NCBI GenBank assembly: GCA_963974345.1
Contig: CAXBBW010000019.1
Coordinates: 8,934-72,933 of the forward strand
Origin: RHLJ01 sp963974345
GTDB taxonomy: Bacteria; Bacteroidota; Rhodothermia; Balneolales; Balneolaceae
Length of the DNA: 64,000 nucleotides
Direction of reading: 5' to 3'
Shown: positions 46,132 through 55,311 of the stretch, one piece after another
How positions within the stretch are numbered: the stretch's first letter is position 1
Layout of the letters: each line of letters opens with the position of its first letter
The notes under the pieces: model-generated
Databases searched by the model: none
Seen by the model: the letters and a program-made list of their open reading frames with translations, nothing else
What the model was told of the DNA's origin: nothing
Translations under genes and position numbers: made by a program

Positions 46132-47118
46132 CTAATTCCCATCACCCTCAAAGTCTAAAAAAGCCGAATCAATTCCCAAATTTTCCAAATAATGCTGAAC
46201 TACTTTCGGATTCGGAGTATGGGTCACCCACACTTTTTTAGGATTAATTTTCGAACACAAATCAATCAATTCAAAGAAATCCAAGTGATCAGAAATAGGT
46301 ATCAATTCATCCACAGTTAGTTGAGTTTGTCGGGATTCATTAGCTGCCCAACCCGAACAATAGGCTACTTTCGTTTTCTTTAGGTTAGATGCAAAACCTT
46401 TTCCCAACGCAGAACTTGGACAAATCAGAATCTTTCCTTCGCAATTCTCCCGTTGATAAGTTTCATATTCTCCGAGTGGATAGCCAAACTCTTCATACAC
46501 CGAACACAGTTTAAATCCGGCGCCATGAATTTGCATAGGGTGATTGAGTTCCTTCAGCATAAACATTAACTCCTGAGCTTTCCCCAAGTTGTAAGCTGTA
46601 AAAATAGGAGTAAATCCTTCTTCTAGTGAAGTGGAGGCAAAATCCTGAACCTGCTTAGTGAGCGTTTCCTCCGATTTCCATTTATAAATAGGAAGACTAA
46701 AAGTAGCCTCGGTAATAAACTGATCGATAGGAGCATCCGGTAACAGAAATCCTTCGGTAGCAGGAGCAGGAGGGGTGCGATAATCACCAGTGTACAAAAC
46801 AGAACCCAGTTCACTTTCCACAAAAGTCATTGCAGAGCCGAGAATATGTCCCGCAGGGTAGAAAGTTACCCGAGCGTTTTCGGTTTCTATAGGTTGATGG
46901 AAATCCAATTTGGTGATCTCGCCCTTAAAACCACGAAGTCGCATAAAAGCAGCAGTAGGAGGAGTTGCAAACACACTCAATTTTCGATTGGTTGGTATAT
47001 GATCGGCGTGAGCGTGGGACACAAAAATATGCTTTGCTTTAGCGCCAGAATAATCCAATCCAATTCCCACTTCTGGGAGCAAAATTCCATGATATCCAGC
47101 TTTAGTTATCTTGAGCAT
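46132..47118 (-). CDS. ligase-associated DNA exonuclease, metallo-beta-lactamase fold
   Basis: A nuclease of the SNM1/CPSF-like branch, thought to trim DNA ends before ligation. Metal ligands are in FVSHAHADHIPTN (His35, His37, Asp39, His40), in PAGHILGSA and in YTGDYRT. A C-terminal segment with PISDHLDFFELIDL and VWVTH completes the beta-CASP-like fold. The length of 328 residues is usual. The family normally sits beside an ATP-dependent DNA ligase, as here. The gap of 174 bp to the ligase is filled with repeats, so the two may still be co-transcribed. The role in repair is inferred from the recurrent pairing, not proven by sequence. Confidence 0.88.
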   Translation of the reverse strand: MLKITKAGYHGILLPEVGIGLDYSGAKAKHIFVSHAHADHIPTNRKLSVFATPPTAAFMRLRGFKGEITKLDFHQPIETENARVTFYPAGHILGSAMTFVESELGSVLYTGDYRTPPAPATEGFLLPDAPIDQFITEATFSLPIYKWKSEETLTKQVQDFASTSLEEGFTPIFTAYNLGKAQELMFMLKELNHPMQIHGAGFKLCSVYEEFGYPLGEYETYQRENCEGKILICPSSALGKGFASNLKKTKVAYCSGWAANESRQTQLTVDELIPISDHLDFFELIDLCSKINPKKVWVTHTPNPKVVQHYLENLGIDSAFLDFEGDGN

Positions 47119-47245
47119 AGTGTTTTGTAATACTTTTTTATGCTGTCATCCTGAGGCTACCGCTGAAGGATCTGCAAAACTATTAAGAGATATAAATTCT
47201 TTAATTTCAATCAGAATGATATGTTATTCAAATAATGTACTGAAA

Positions 47246-47413
47246 GCTGTCATCCCGAGCGCCCGAGTAATAATCGCGGGTAAGTTCGTTTCGCGAGGGA
47301 TCTCAAATGTTGCATAACCCATAGCTGACTCAGTATTTGATACTCTTCGCGAATCACTCAAAACCTCAAAACATTCCGTTGCGCTCAGAGTGACAGTATT
47401 CACGTTCAATAAA
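47246..47413. repeat. palindromic intergenic element, copy A
   Basis: The outer ends CTGTCATCCCGAGCGC and GCGCTCAGAGTGACAG are imperfect inverted repeats (13 of 16 positions). An inner imperfect hairpin pairs TCGCGAGGGATCTCAAATG with the later CATTTGATACTCTTCGCGA-like segment. Copy B at 47494 is nearly identical over 64 bases of the core. The structure suggests a REP/MITE-like mobile or mobilised palindrome. Confidence 0.55.
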
Positions 47414-47493
47414 CAATATTCAATGAAAAGATAGGAAGTAGGACTGACAACGTTATGTCATCATTATTTCGATTTTTTGAACACATAGTATTT

Positions 47494-47661
47494 GCTATCA
47501 TCCCGAGCACCCGGAATAAATTCAGATCGGGTAGGTTTCGCGAGGGATCTCAAATGTTGCATAACCCATAACTGACTCAGCATTTGATACTCTTCGCGAC
47601 ACACCCGAAGCCATACTACATACAGCAGCGCTCAGAGTGACAGTATTCACGTTCAATAAAC
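47494..47661. repeat. palindromic intergenic element, copy B
   Basis: Begins GCTATCATCCCGAGC and ends GTGACAGTATTCACG followed by TTCAATAAAC, like copy A. The core from TTTCGCGAGGGATCTC to ACTCTTCGCGA differs from copy A at only a few bases, while the stretch between core and right end is diverged. Same orientation as copy A, 80 bp downstream of it. Confidence 0.55.
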
Positions 47662-47915
47662 TAATATGAAATGGTGACAGTTAACCTCGTTCCGTAGCTC
47701 TGCTGCGGAATGCATTCTTGAAGCTCCAGCTTCTCTCACCGTCCCCAATCTCCTAAGTTTGTGACTTAAAAAGATTCAGTTTAGCAAAACTTAGACTTGT
47801 AATAAGGTTTAAGACCTTTGAATCAAAATTTCTCATCCCCATCTTTAACTTCTTACAGGAATGTATTCTAACTCTAAGTACAATTCGTTAAAGTTCTCCT
47901 GAGGGAAAATAAAAA

Positions 47916-47949
47916 AGATAGGTATCATTTTAACTTTAGATACCTATCT
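47916..47949 (-). terminator. intrinsic terminator for the CotH-family gene
   Basis: AGATAGGTATC (47916-47926) and GATACCTATCT (47939-47949) form an 11-bp perfect stem with a 12-base loop. On the minus strand it is followed by six T (complement of the A-run at 47911-47916). It is about 235 bases beyond the stop of the CotH-family gene. Confidence 0.6.
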
Positions 47950-47959
47950 AAATTAATTC

Positions 47960-47971
47960 TGATACGTATCA
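47960..47971. repeat. perfect 12-bp palindrome TGATACGTATCA
   Basis: Directly followed by seven T. It shares the words GATAC and GTATC with the neighbouring terminator stem, so the two may be alternative pairings or a two-part protein-binding site. Confidence 0.4.
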
Positions 47972-48183
47972 TTTTTTTAACCCTTAAGCAATTGTAGTCT
48001 GTGGTTTTTGCTACTTTTGTCCAAACAATAGTAGAGAAGAAGCGAAAGTGAAGAACCTTTTGGGTATTTAGTAAGATTCTTTGGAAGTATCCGATAGCAT
48101 GGAGAGATGATTAAATCATTAGTTCCTGATTTAATCTGAGGGGTGTTGCGTAAGCAGTAACTTATCACTTACACAACTCATAC

Positions 48184-49860
48184 TCACTTAATAAGCATCA
48201 TTTTTCGAGTCTGTTGAAAATCCTCAACGGTTAACCGATAGAAATAGACTCCACTCGATAATTGGGAAGCATTAACATCAACTTGATGTCTTCCAGAATT
48301 CAATGTTCTATTTACCAACTCCAGGATTGCTTGTCCTTGTACATTATAAATGCTTAAAGCTACATGAGAAGCTGTGGGTATTTCAAAAGCAATTTGTGTG
48401 GTGGGATTAAATGGATTTGGATAGTTTTGCATCAGTTTAAAACCTTGAACCTTCGACTTATCTTCATTTGCATTTGCCGTTAACAATCCAATATTTGAGT
48501 CGATCCAGTTCGCTCGTTCTACAATCCAATTCTTTGTTAAAGTAAGTTCATCTTCATACGATTGAATCTGATTATTTCTAGGGTCATATGGAAACCATCC
48601 ACCACCTAGATTATTTGAACCGGGAGCAGGGCGTACCTCAAAATTTCGAGTTCGTGCTTCTGTTGTGATGTCAGCAAATCCATCAATAGTATTATTTAAT
48701 GAATCAGAAGAAAGAATACCTTGTCGTAATTGAAACCAACGTTGATTTAGTCTTTTTGTAAAATCTCCATCATTAAAAAGTATTTTCCACCAAAATGGAA
48801 CTTGAAAATTGTCATTCCTCAGGAAGTTTTGATCATCATTAAAATATAATAGCTGCCAACCCTCAGTACGTTCAGCTTCATAATAACCCGCATTTCCGTA
48901 ACTGAAATTATAATCCCAAGCAGGTCCAGCTATGAGTTTGCCGCCATCGCTATCTTTTTGTTTAGTTAAATAGGAGCTAAGACGATAGCCATCAACATTT
49001 CGACTAAGCTCATTCAAAATCAGATAGTCAACAAAAGAATCGACATTCAAATATTTCGAATAACCGTTTATTGGATCTGTATAATCACCATCGTGCATCA
49101 ATTCTTCAAAGTCTTGTATAAATCCACCAATATATTCCTCTTGTTCGGGAGTAATTTCATCTGCCTTCGGATAATAGTATTGATATCTAATAATCACATT
49201 AGAGTGTTCAGTAGTGGGAAATGAAGAGTCAATTCCAGAGCTCCAACCTTCTTTATCAACCCTAAGTATATAACCTCCAGTAACATCATCTCCTGATATT
49301 TCTTCAGGGGATAGGGTAGCAATATCAACGCGGTTTTTATCTTTTTTGATCTTTTCCATCAAGACATAAATTCCTTGATACTCATCGTTAAGAATGACCT
49401 CACAATAAACCGTTCTTGATGCATACCAACCCATTTCGCGAGACAAATGATAACTTAGCACATTACGGAGCAGTGATCGATCAAAATAAGGTGCGTGTAA
49501 AACCCAATCATTGTCTTCAGGCAATCCTAATAATGAAACATTACGGTTACTGCCGTCTTCATTTTGAGTTTCAAATCCATAACTTTTTATATCCCAAGTT
49601 GCAGAACTTTCGCCACGGATTTCTAGGCTTATATTTCCAGAATAATTATTAGCAGAATCACTTACTAAATTACGTTCCCCATTTTCTTGATAGATAATCT
49701 GCATCTCAGCGATTATTCTGGGGTCATCATATGGGATATCTTGATCATTTGTATTAATAATAACAATTGGAAGATTTGAGCTTGTAAAGTCTCCTGAAGT
49801 TTGCCAACCAAATACCGATTGCGAAATCAAAAAAATGAAAAGAATGATTCTTACTGTCAC
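48184..49860 (-). CDS. T9SS-sorted CotH-kinase family protein
   Basis: A secreted protein-kinase-like enzyme related to spore-coat CotH. Residues 1-19 form a signal peptide (ending SVFGWQ). The kinase-like core runs from about 28 to 430. RGESSATWDIKSYGFE holds the Lys of the RGxSS..K signature, EYQGIYVLMEKIKKDKNRV follows, and GPAWDYNFSYGN carries the metal-binding Asp region. CotH proteins phosphorylate Ser residues of coat proteins with ATP; whether an extracellular version has ATP is unclear, so the role may differ. The last 85 residues are a type A T9SS domain (LMQNYPNPFNPTTQIAFEIP, ending RKMMLIK). It is divergent from the amidohydrolase gene and apparently single. Confidence 0.88.
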   Translation of the reverse strand: MTVRIILFIFLISQSVFGWQTSGDFTSSNLPIVIINTNDQDIPYDDPRIIAEMQIIYQENGERNLVSDSANNYSGNISLEIRGESSATWDIKSYGFETQNEDGSNRNVSLLGLPEDNDWVLHAPYFDRSLLRNVLSYHLSREMGWYASRTVYCEVILNDEYQGIYVLMEKIKKDKNRVDIATLSPEEISGDDVTGGYILRVDKEGWSSGIDSSFPTTEHSNVIIRYQYYYPKADEITPEQEEYIGGFIQDFEELMHDGDYTDPINGYSKYLNVDSFVDYLILNELSRNVDGYRLSSYLTKQKDSDGGKLIAGPAWDYNFSYGNAGYYEAERTEGWQLLYFNDDQNFLRNDNFQVPFWWKILFNDGDFTKRLNQRWFQLRQGILSSDSLNNTIDGFADITTEARTRNFEVRPAPGSNNLGGGWFPYDPRNNQIQSYEDELTLTKNWIVERANWIDSNIGLLTANANEDKSKVQGFKLMQNYPNPFNPTTQIAFEIPTASHVALSIYNVQGQAILELVNRTLNSGRHQVDVNASQLSSGVYFYRLTVEDFQQTRKMMLIK

Positions 49861-50061
49861 TATACTAAATTTAAAATATTTGGTAAGGAGATACTGCTGA
49901 TTGGTAACTCAAAAAGATTATACAGAAATAAAAGGAGTTTTTTACAATATGTACTTTTAGCTATCAAAAATGTAGAACGCTAATATTTTAGGCAACTAAT
50001 TTACTTTACCTTAACTTATCTAGATCTCTTTATTCATTACAATTTTAATTCAAATCAGATC

Positions 50062-51351
50062 ATGAAGACGATTAGGCTTTTTTTATTCATCGTAACATTA
50101 GGTGCTCTTTTAACTATTAATATTCAGGCTCAAATAACAGTGCTAAACGCAAAAGGGTATGTGGATGTAAAAAATGGAGAATTGATTTCTCCAGCAGTAA
50201 TCGTTATTGAAGCTGGTATTATTACTGATATAAACCCGTCTAGGATTCCGAAAGATGCAGAAGAAATTGACTTAATAAATAAATATTTGATGCCGGGAAT
50301 GATGGATATGCATGTCCATTTAGATTTTGATTTTTCATCGGGATTTGATGTTGTGGTTAAAGAAAGTGCAAGTAAAGGAGCTATTCAATCTGTCTATAAT
50401 GCTGAAAAAACTCTAATGGCAGGCTTTACTACGGTTCGTACTATTGGTCAAGTTCATTATACGCTGGAATTGATTGATGTAGCCCTAGCGGAAGCTTCAG
50501 AAGAAGGTATTATAAATGCACCGAGAATTATTCCAGCAGGACATATGATCACTATTTTAGGCGGTCATGGTGATTTGGCAATGGGCGAAGGACTTAAAGA
50601 GGGAATGATTGAAGCAGGTCCGGAATATGGAGTAGTCAGCGGAGTAGATGACGCAATTAAAGCAACTCGTTTCCAAATCAAACATGGTGCTAAGACTATA
50701 AAAATTCATGCTACAGCAGGAGTACTTTCGTTGGAAGATGCAGTTGGAGCTCAACAACTTAGTGACGAAGAAATGGTGGCTATTATTGAAGAAGCACATC
50801 GACACGAAATTCCGGTTGCAGCACATGCACATGGTACGGAAGGAATAAAAGCTGCAATACGAGCAGGTATCAATTCTATTGAACATGGCTCTATTCTAGA
50901 CGATGAGGCTATTCAGATGATGATTGATAATGAGGTAGTTTTGGTTCCAACTTCTGGTTTAATGGAAGTAATGGACAAGGAAATGCTTCCACCAAAAAAG
51001 AAAGCTAAAGCAGATTATGTAGATCCTCTCGCAAAACAATCGTTATCAAATGCCATTAATGCTGGTGTTAAAATTGCCTTGGGAACAGACGCACCCCTTA
51101 TACCACATGGAGATAACGCGTTTGAATTAGTAGCAATGATAAATCGCGGAATGTCCATTGCTGAGGCTTTACGGTCTGCAACTACAATTCCCGCAGCGTT
51201 AGTAAACATGGAAGGAGAAGTTGGAGAAATTGAAGAAGGTATGTTTGCAGATATAATTGCTACAGATTCCAATCCATTAGAAGATGTCAAAACGTTACAA
51301 AATGTAGTATTTGTGATGAAGGGCGGAAAAATTTATAAGAATGTAGAATAG
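50062..51351 (+). CDS. secreted metal-dependent amidohydrolase (imidazolonepropionase/prolidase-like)
   Basis: A 429-residue amidohydrolase with a signal peptide (residues 1-24, ending NIQAQ), so it acts in the periplasm. Metal and catalytic residues: His84 and His86 in MDMHVHLDF, the Lys/His segment KTIKIHATAGVLS, HAHGTEGIKAA, INSIEHGS and the Asp in LGTDAPLIPHG. This layout is that of the Xaa-Pro dipeptidase/organophosphatase-like branch of imidazolonepropionase-related enzymes, which cleave dipeptides or cyclic amides. The exact substrate cannot be read from sequence. It is divergent from the CotH-family gene across a 201-bp gap with no clear promoter match, and is followed by an AraC-family gene on the same strand 214 bp later. 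Confidence 0.85.
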   Translation: MKTIRLFLFIVTLGALLTINIQAQITVLNAKGYVDVKNGELISPAVIVIEAGIITDINPSRIPKDAEEIDLINKYLMPGMMDMHVHLDFDFSSGFDVVVKESASKGAIQSVYNAEKTLMAGFTTVRTIGQVHYTLELIDVALAEASEEGIINAPRIIPAGHMITILGGHGDLAMGEGLKEGMIEAGPEYGVVSGVDDAIKATRFQIKHGAKTIKIHATAGVLSLEDAVGAQQLSDEEMVAIIEEAHRHEIPVAAHAHGTEGIKAAIRAGINSIEHGSILDDEAIQMMIDNEVVLVPTSGLMEVMDKEMLPPKKKAKADYVDPLAKQSLSNAINAGVKIALGTDAPLIPHGDNAFELVAMINRGMSIAEALRSATTIPAALVNMEGEVGEIEEGMFADIIATDSNPLEDVKTLQNVVFVMKGGKIYKNVE

Positions 51352-51565
51352 GTTGCTCTGATTTAATCCAAGAGATGTTGGTTCGATCAATCTGCCCAAA
51401 ACTGACATTTACCTGCATCTTGAATTTATTTCAATTTCTGTAGCAAATAGCATTGGTTAAACAAAATATAGAGACAAAAATAGTTGCTAAGGCGGAGTTC
51501 ATTGTGGGGAAAATTCGAGATTTGAAATCCCTCAACAAAAAGTAAATGTATTCGTAGATATTCGA

Positions 51566-52360
51566 ATGATTCAACTTCAGGAAGGGAAATATTTCGGCGA
51601 GGATGTTAAAACCATACAAAATGATTGGGTAAATCTTAGTTTAACTAGATATGACGAGTTCACAATTATTGAAGATCATCATCATGAAAATGACTATTTG
51701 AGTGTGTTGGTAAATGGGGAATATATAGAAGAGTCGTCCAATCATTCAGGAATAGTTCGACCTGGTGAGTTATTATTTCGACCAAAGGGGTACACACACC
51801 GAAATAGTTTCAGAGAACAAAAAGGAATGTGTTTTAATATTGAGCTTAGACCAGACTGGGATAAGTTTTTCGAAGTCAAATCGACACTTCCAGCAAAGTT
51901 TCATCATTTCCAAAACATACATTTTTCCACTTTATATAAACTTTTATTCAATTTTAAAATTCAGAATCAAGAAGACGATTGTATTGAGTTTATTTCTGAA
52001 TGGCTTGATACGTTTAGTGAAAATCGATTGTCTAAAAACCAGTCATGGATTTCAACTATCGTCTATATTCTTGAAAACGAGCTCAATCAATTCCATTCTT
52101 TAGCTGAACTATCAAACAGAGTAAATGTACATCCTGTATATATGGCAAGAGTTTTTAAAGCTAAAACGGGAAGAACTATTGGAGATTATCAACTTAAAGA
52201 GAAGCTTAGTAATGCCGTGCCAAAGTTATTAATAGCTAAGAATTCCATAAGCGATATTTCATTTGCTCTCGGGTTCTATGATGATGCTCACTTCATAAGA
52301 TCGTTTAAAGCCATGTACGGAATCTCGCCTCATCAATTCCGTCTAAAAGTAATCAGTTAA
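51566..52360 (+). CDS. AraC-family transcriptional regulator
   Basis: A 264-residue cytoplasmic activator. The N-terminal half is a cupin-like sensing domain rich in histidine (EDHHHENDYLSVLVNG, then VRPGELLFRPKGYTHRNSF). The C-terminal 100 or so residues are the double helix-turn-helix (LAELSNRVNVHPVYMARVFK and SDISFALGFYDDAHFIRSFK, ending GISPHQFR). Similar proteins sense small molecules through the cupin pocket. The secreted HExxH protein gene follows 61 bp downstream on the same strand and may be its target or operon partner. No operator repeat was identified. Confidence 0.9.
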   Translation: MIQLQEGKYFGEDVKTIQNDWVNLSLTRYDEFTIIEDHHHENDYLSVLVNGEYIEESSNHSGIVRPGELLFRPKGYTHRNSFREQKGMCFNIELRPDWDKFFEVKSTLPAKFHHFQNIHFSTLYKLLFNFKIQNQEDDCIEFISEWLDTFSENRLSKNQSWISTIVYILENELNQFHSLAELSNRVNVHPVYMARVFKAKTGRTIGDYQLKEKLSNAVPKLLIAKNSISDISFALGFYDDAHFIRSFKAMYGISPHQFRLKVIS

Positions 52361-52421
52361 TCTGATACAATTTTTAAAAGGTTCTTACTCGTAGATTTTT
52401 TTTAACTAAATAAGAAAAGTT

Positions 52422-53468
52422 ATGAAAAGAGCATTTTTCACGCTGTTATTGTTGATTGGGATTAATTTTGTATTGCTTGCACAAAATTATGATCTATCCT
52501 CAAAAGTATACTCACATTCACTTAACGGAGATATCCCTTCTGCATTAAAGTTATTAGAAGGTTTGGGAGAAAACCTTTCAGAAGAAGATCAATTATTCAA
52601 AGATGAATTTGAACTACGATTTAAAGAGGAAATGGACCAAAGTGATTATCTAAAAGATGAAAATACGCCACTAACAGAATTACATGCTATGTTCAGAGAT
52701 TATTGGAGAAAGTCACTTTTAAATCCTGGAGAGAATTATATGGGAGAACTAGGAGGGAAAGTGGTTCCTTTTTTAATGACAAACTATCCCCCCATTAGAG
52801 AAGTTCAATTTAATCGAGATAGTATTGGTTTCTATCTAAGTGGATATATACATAGCCTTGGTCTGTATACTCAGGAAGAGGTGGATGTTAGCGGACATCT
52901 ATTAGATTTGATGGTATGGCAAAACCAGTCTGATACCTTGTATTCGTTTGACGTAAATGGAAAGGAACTAGCAATTAAAGTTCGGAGAATGAGGGGTTTT
53001 AAAACACTTGGATGGAGAGAGTATGCAACATTAGGAACCCATTATCCGGGTGGTTGGGCTACAACAGAAGCGTTATATATGGTAGAAAAAGCATATGATA
53101 CAAACAGTGAGGAATTTAGAGTAAGCTTTTTGGCTCATGAAGGGATGCATTATTTGGATTTAAAGGAATTTCCAGATTTGGAGAATGTAGATTTGGAGTA
53201 TCGTGCTAAGCTTTCTGAACTTTCTTTAGCAGATTCTACAATGTTTGAGCTGATTGAGTTTTTTATCAATAATTCTGATCCGAATAGTGAAGTTCCACAT
53301 TCCGTAGCAAATCACAGACTCATTAACCAACTTTCTTTGGGCATCTTTAAAGATGAATTTAATGATGATATTGAGGTCTGGAAAAGAGTCAGCAAATCTG
53401 AAATAAATAGAGTATCTAAACAATTACTTTTTGAAGATACTTCAAAAAAGAAAGAATTAAAGAAATAG
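52422..53468 (+). CDS. secreted putative zinc peptidase with HExxH motif, family not recognised
   Basis: A 348-residue protein with a signal peptide (residues 1-20, ending VLLAQ). I do not recognise the family. Residues 239-243 read HEGMH within SFLAHEGMHYLDLKEFP, an HExxH zinc-binding motif. EYRAKL follows at 259-264, giving Glu259 as a possible third ligand, as in zincin peptidases where a Glu lies 15-30 residues after the motif. Later Glu residues (Glu266, and SNPEV-like NDSDPNSEVPHSVA region) are alternatives. The first 90 residues are helical and acidic, possibly a TPR-like or pro-domain. A peptidase role is inferred from the motif only. It lies 61 bp after an AraC regulator gene. Confidence 0.6.
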   Translation: MKRAFFTLLLLIGINFVLLAQNYDLSSKVYSHSLNGDIPSALKLLEGLGENLSEEDQLFKDEFELRFKEEMDQSDYLKDENTPLTELHAMFRDYWRKSLLNPGENYMGELGGKVVPFLMTNYPPIREVQFNRDSIGFYLSGYIHSLGLYTQEEVDVSGHLLDLMVWQNQSDTLYSFDVNGKELAIKVRRMRGFKTLGWREYATLGTHYPGGWATTEALYMVEKAYDTNSEEFRVSFLAHEGMHYLDLKEFPDLENVDLEYRAKLSELSLADSTMFELIEFFINNSDPNSEVPHSVANHRLINQLSLGIFKDEFNDDIEVWKRVSKSEINRVSKQLLFEDTSKKKELKK

Positions 53469-53527
53469 TAGAAAAGCCTTATTCAATAATTTTCTTAGGC
53501 GTATTCAATTTTTATAAACTCAATCAA

Positions 53528-54460
53528 TCAATCAATCACCAAATCTTCTTTTTGAGTCTTAAGAACTTCAGGAATTGAATTTTTGATAGTAGTACAGAGT
53601 TCGTCAATAAAGTTCTTTTTTAGAAACTCCCGACTATATACCAAGCGTATTTTTCGGGTTGGAACAGGATCATTGAATTCTTTAATAACACCATTCGCAC
53701 AACGTGTATCATGTTCTTGCATAGAAAGATAAGGCATCAAAGTTACTCCAAAATCTTGTTCAACAAGACGTTTAAGAGTTTCTAAATTACCACTCTCGAA
53801 ACTTATATTCCCTTTACTAATTTTTTCATTATCCTTTTTACACAACTTTATAGCTTGATCTCTGAAACAATGACCTTCGTTAAGAAGCCAAAGATTTTCT
53901 TTATATAAATCCGAAAGTTCCAACTTTTCCTTACTACCTAACTTATGCATACTGGATACATAACCCAGAAAAGGTTCTAAAAATAAATCTTCTTCAAAAA
54001 AGTGTTGGTCGGTAGAAGTTGCGATAATACCAACATCAAGTTGATCATCATGTAAGCTTTCAAGTAAATCTGTAGTAAGCATTTCCTGAAAAGTAAGTTC
54101 TACCTTTGGAAATTTTTCTGAGAATGTTCTAAGAAATAGAGGAACTAAATATGGAGCAACGGTTGGTATAATTCCGACTTTAAAAGACCCTTTTAACTCT
54201 CCATCATTTACAGCGGCTAAATCATGTATATGCTTGGCATCATGTAGAATTACTTTAGCTTTTTCAATGATTTTTTCGCCAATGGCAGTAGGTATAACAG
54301 GTGTTTTTGATCGATCAAAAATTAATACGCCCAATTCATCCTCAAGTTTTTGTATTTGCATACTTAAGGTTGGCTGGGTGATGTATATTTTCTGTGCCGC
54401 CGTGGCAAAGTGTCTATACTTATCCACTGCTACAATGTATGAGAGTTGAGTTAGGGTCAT
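53528..54460 (-). CDS. oxyR: hydrogen-peroxide-sensing LysR regulator OxyR
   Basis: A 310-residue LysR-type activator of peroxide defence genes. The N-terminal winged helix-turn-helix is LSYIVAVDKYRHFATAAQK to TQPTLSMQIQKLE. The redox pair is Cys198 and Cys207 in EGHCFRDQAIKLC; the nine-residue spacing equals that of the E. coli Cys199/Cys208 pair, which forms a disulfide on oxidation. The FFEEDLF and GVTLMPYL segments fit the family. No catalase or peroxidase gene is adjacent, so its targets are elsewhere. The gene 19 bp upstream on the same strand codes a secreted protein and may share its transcript. Confidence 0.92.
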   Translation of the reverse strand: MTLTQLSYIVAVDKYRHFATAAQKIYITQPTLSMQIQKLEDELGVLIFDRSKTPVIPTAIGEKIIEKAKVILHDAKHIHDLAAVNDGELKGSFKVGIIPTVAPYLVPLFLRTFSEKFPKVELTFQEMLTTDLLESLHDDQLDVGIIATSTDQHFFEEDLFLEPFLGYVSSMHKLGSKEKLELSDLYKENLWLLNEGHCFRDQAIKLCKKDNEKISKGNISFESGNLETLKRLVEQDFGVTLMPYLSMQEHDTRCANGVIKEFNDPVPTRKIRLVYSREFLKKNFIDELCTTIKNSIPEVLKTQKEDLVID

Positions 54461-54478
54461 TTAGTTTGGAACAAATAA

Positions 54479-55192
54479 TTATGAATTGGTTTCTTTAAGA
54501 GAGTCGTAATACTCAAGTAATTTGTTGGCATCACTTTCACTTTTCCCTTTAATTTTATATTTCTTAGCAAAATCTTTCAACTCTTTTTCATATTCACCAA
54601 TATCATTAATAAGATTTTTAAGTCTAAGACGTGTTTTTACGAATTCACCATCACTTTTACGTAGATAGAATATCTCATTTTTCTTGTATTTGGCCGTTTT
54701 TCGGTTTGTTACTGGGTCTCTAAAATTCCCTCTATCAAAAGTTACTGTATGATGAACGAACATTTTTATTTCGCCATTATAAACAACCCTAAGTGGAGTG
54801 TTTTTATTTATATCATTTTCTTGACTTACGAAACCTGTTACAAAAAAAGCAGTTGTATTTCCAAGTTTATCTTTGAATTCAATCCCTTTAATAATTGATG
54901 GATTAAAAATATTAAACTGCTCACCTTCTTGATAAATGAGTTGGTTCTCTTCTAGGTTAAGAGCCAAATTCAGAGATTCTGTAGTCTTTTTATTTGGTAG
55001 ATGAACAATACCAGTCAAAAGTTGATTCTCGAAATATGGACTTCCTTCAACGTTTGTTTCATTGATAGTTTGTACAACACCAGTAATAGTAATGGCAATA
55101 TTGTTATTTTCTCCACCAACACTGTACTGAGCGGTTAATTTACCGGTAAGTAATAATATTATAGTTATGGTAAATAGTGCAAAGTTCTTCAT
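54479..55192 (-). CDS. secreted protein of unknown function
   Basis: A 237-residue protein with a signal peptide (residues 1-21, ending GKLTAQ). I do not recognise it. The first part is beta-rich (IAITITGVVQTI, LLTGIVHLPNK). A basic central stretch (RGNFRDPVTNRKTAKYKKNEIFYLR) follows, and the last 60 residues are charged and helical (IGEYEKELKDFAKKYKI). No catalytic or metal-binding motif stands out. It ends 19 bp before oxyR, so the two could be co-transcribed, and it starts about 120 bp after the SGNH gene. Confidence 0.65.
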   Translation of the reverse strand: MKNFALFTITIILLLTGKLTAQYSVGGENNNIAITITGVVQTINETNVEGSPYFENQLLTGIVHLPNKKTTESLNLALNLEENQLIYQEGEQFNIFNPSIIKGIEFKDKLGNTTAFFVTGFVSQENDINKNTPLRVVYNGEIKMFVHHTVTFDRGNFRDPVTNRKTAKYKKNEIFYLRKSDGEFVKTRLRLKNLINDIGEYEKELKDFAKKYKIKGKSESDANKLLEYYDSLKETNS

Positions 55193-55311
55193 AGTAATAT
55201 TTCTTTGGTTTGAATTCTAATTGATGTACTTACCCAAGTTTCAAGAATACTAAAATAATTGGTATAAATCTTATTAACCAATTTAGAATGACACCTTATC
55301 TTAATTTTAAG

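Larger units (their letters stand above)
47119..48183. other. 1065-bp repeat-rich intergenic region
   Basis: Two related 168-bp palindromic elements lie at 47246-47413 and 47494-47661, with a one-sided fragment (GCTGTCATCCTGAG) at 47142-47155. A strong terminator is at 47916-47949, a perfect palindrome at 47960-47971, and an imperfect hairpin at 48145-48177. The short frame at 47977-48168 starts at GTG inside that last hairpin and is not taken as a gene. No RNA gene was recognised. Confidence 0.6.

Noticed and set aside
47977..48168. Short minus-strand frame of 63 codons after the CotH-family gene
   Set aside because: It starts at GTG inside an imperfect hairpin, has no signal or family motif, and lies between repeats and a terminator.
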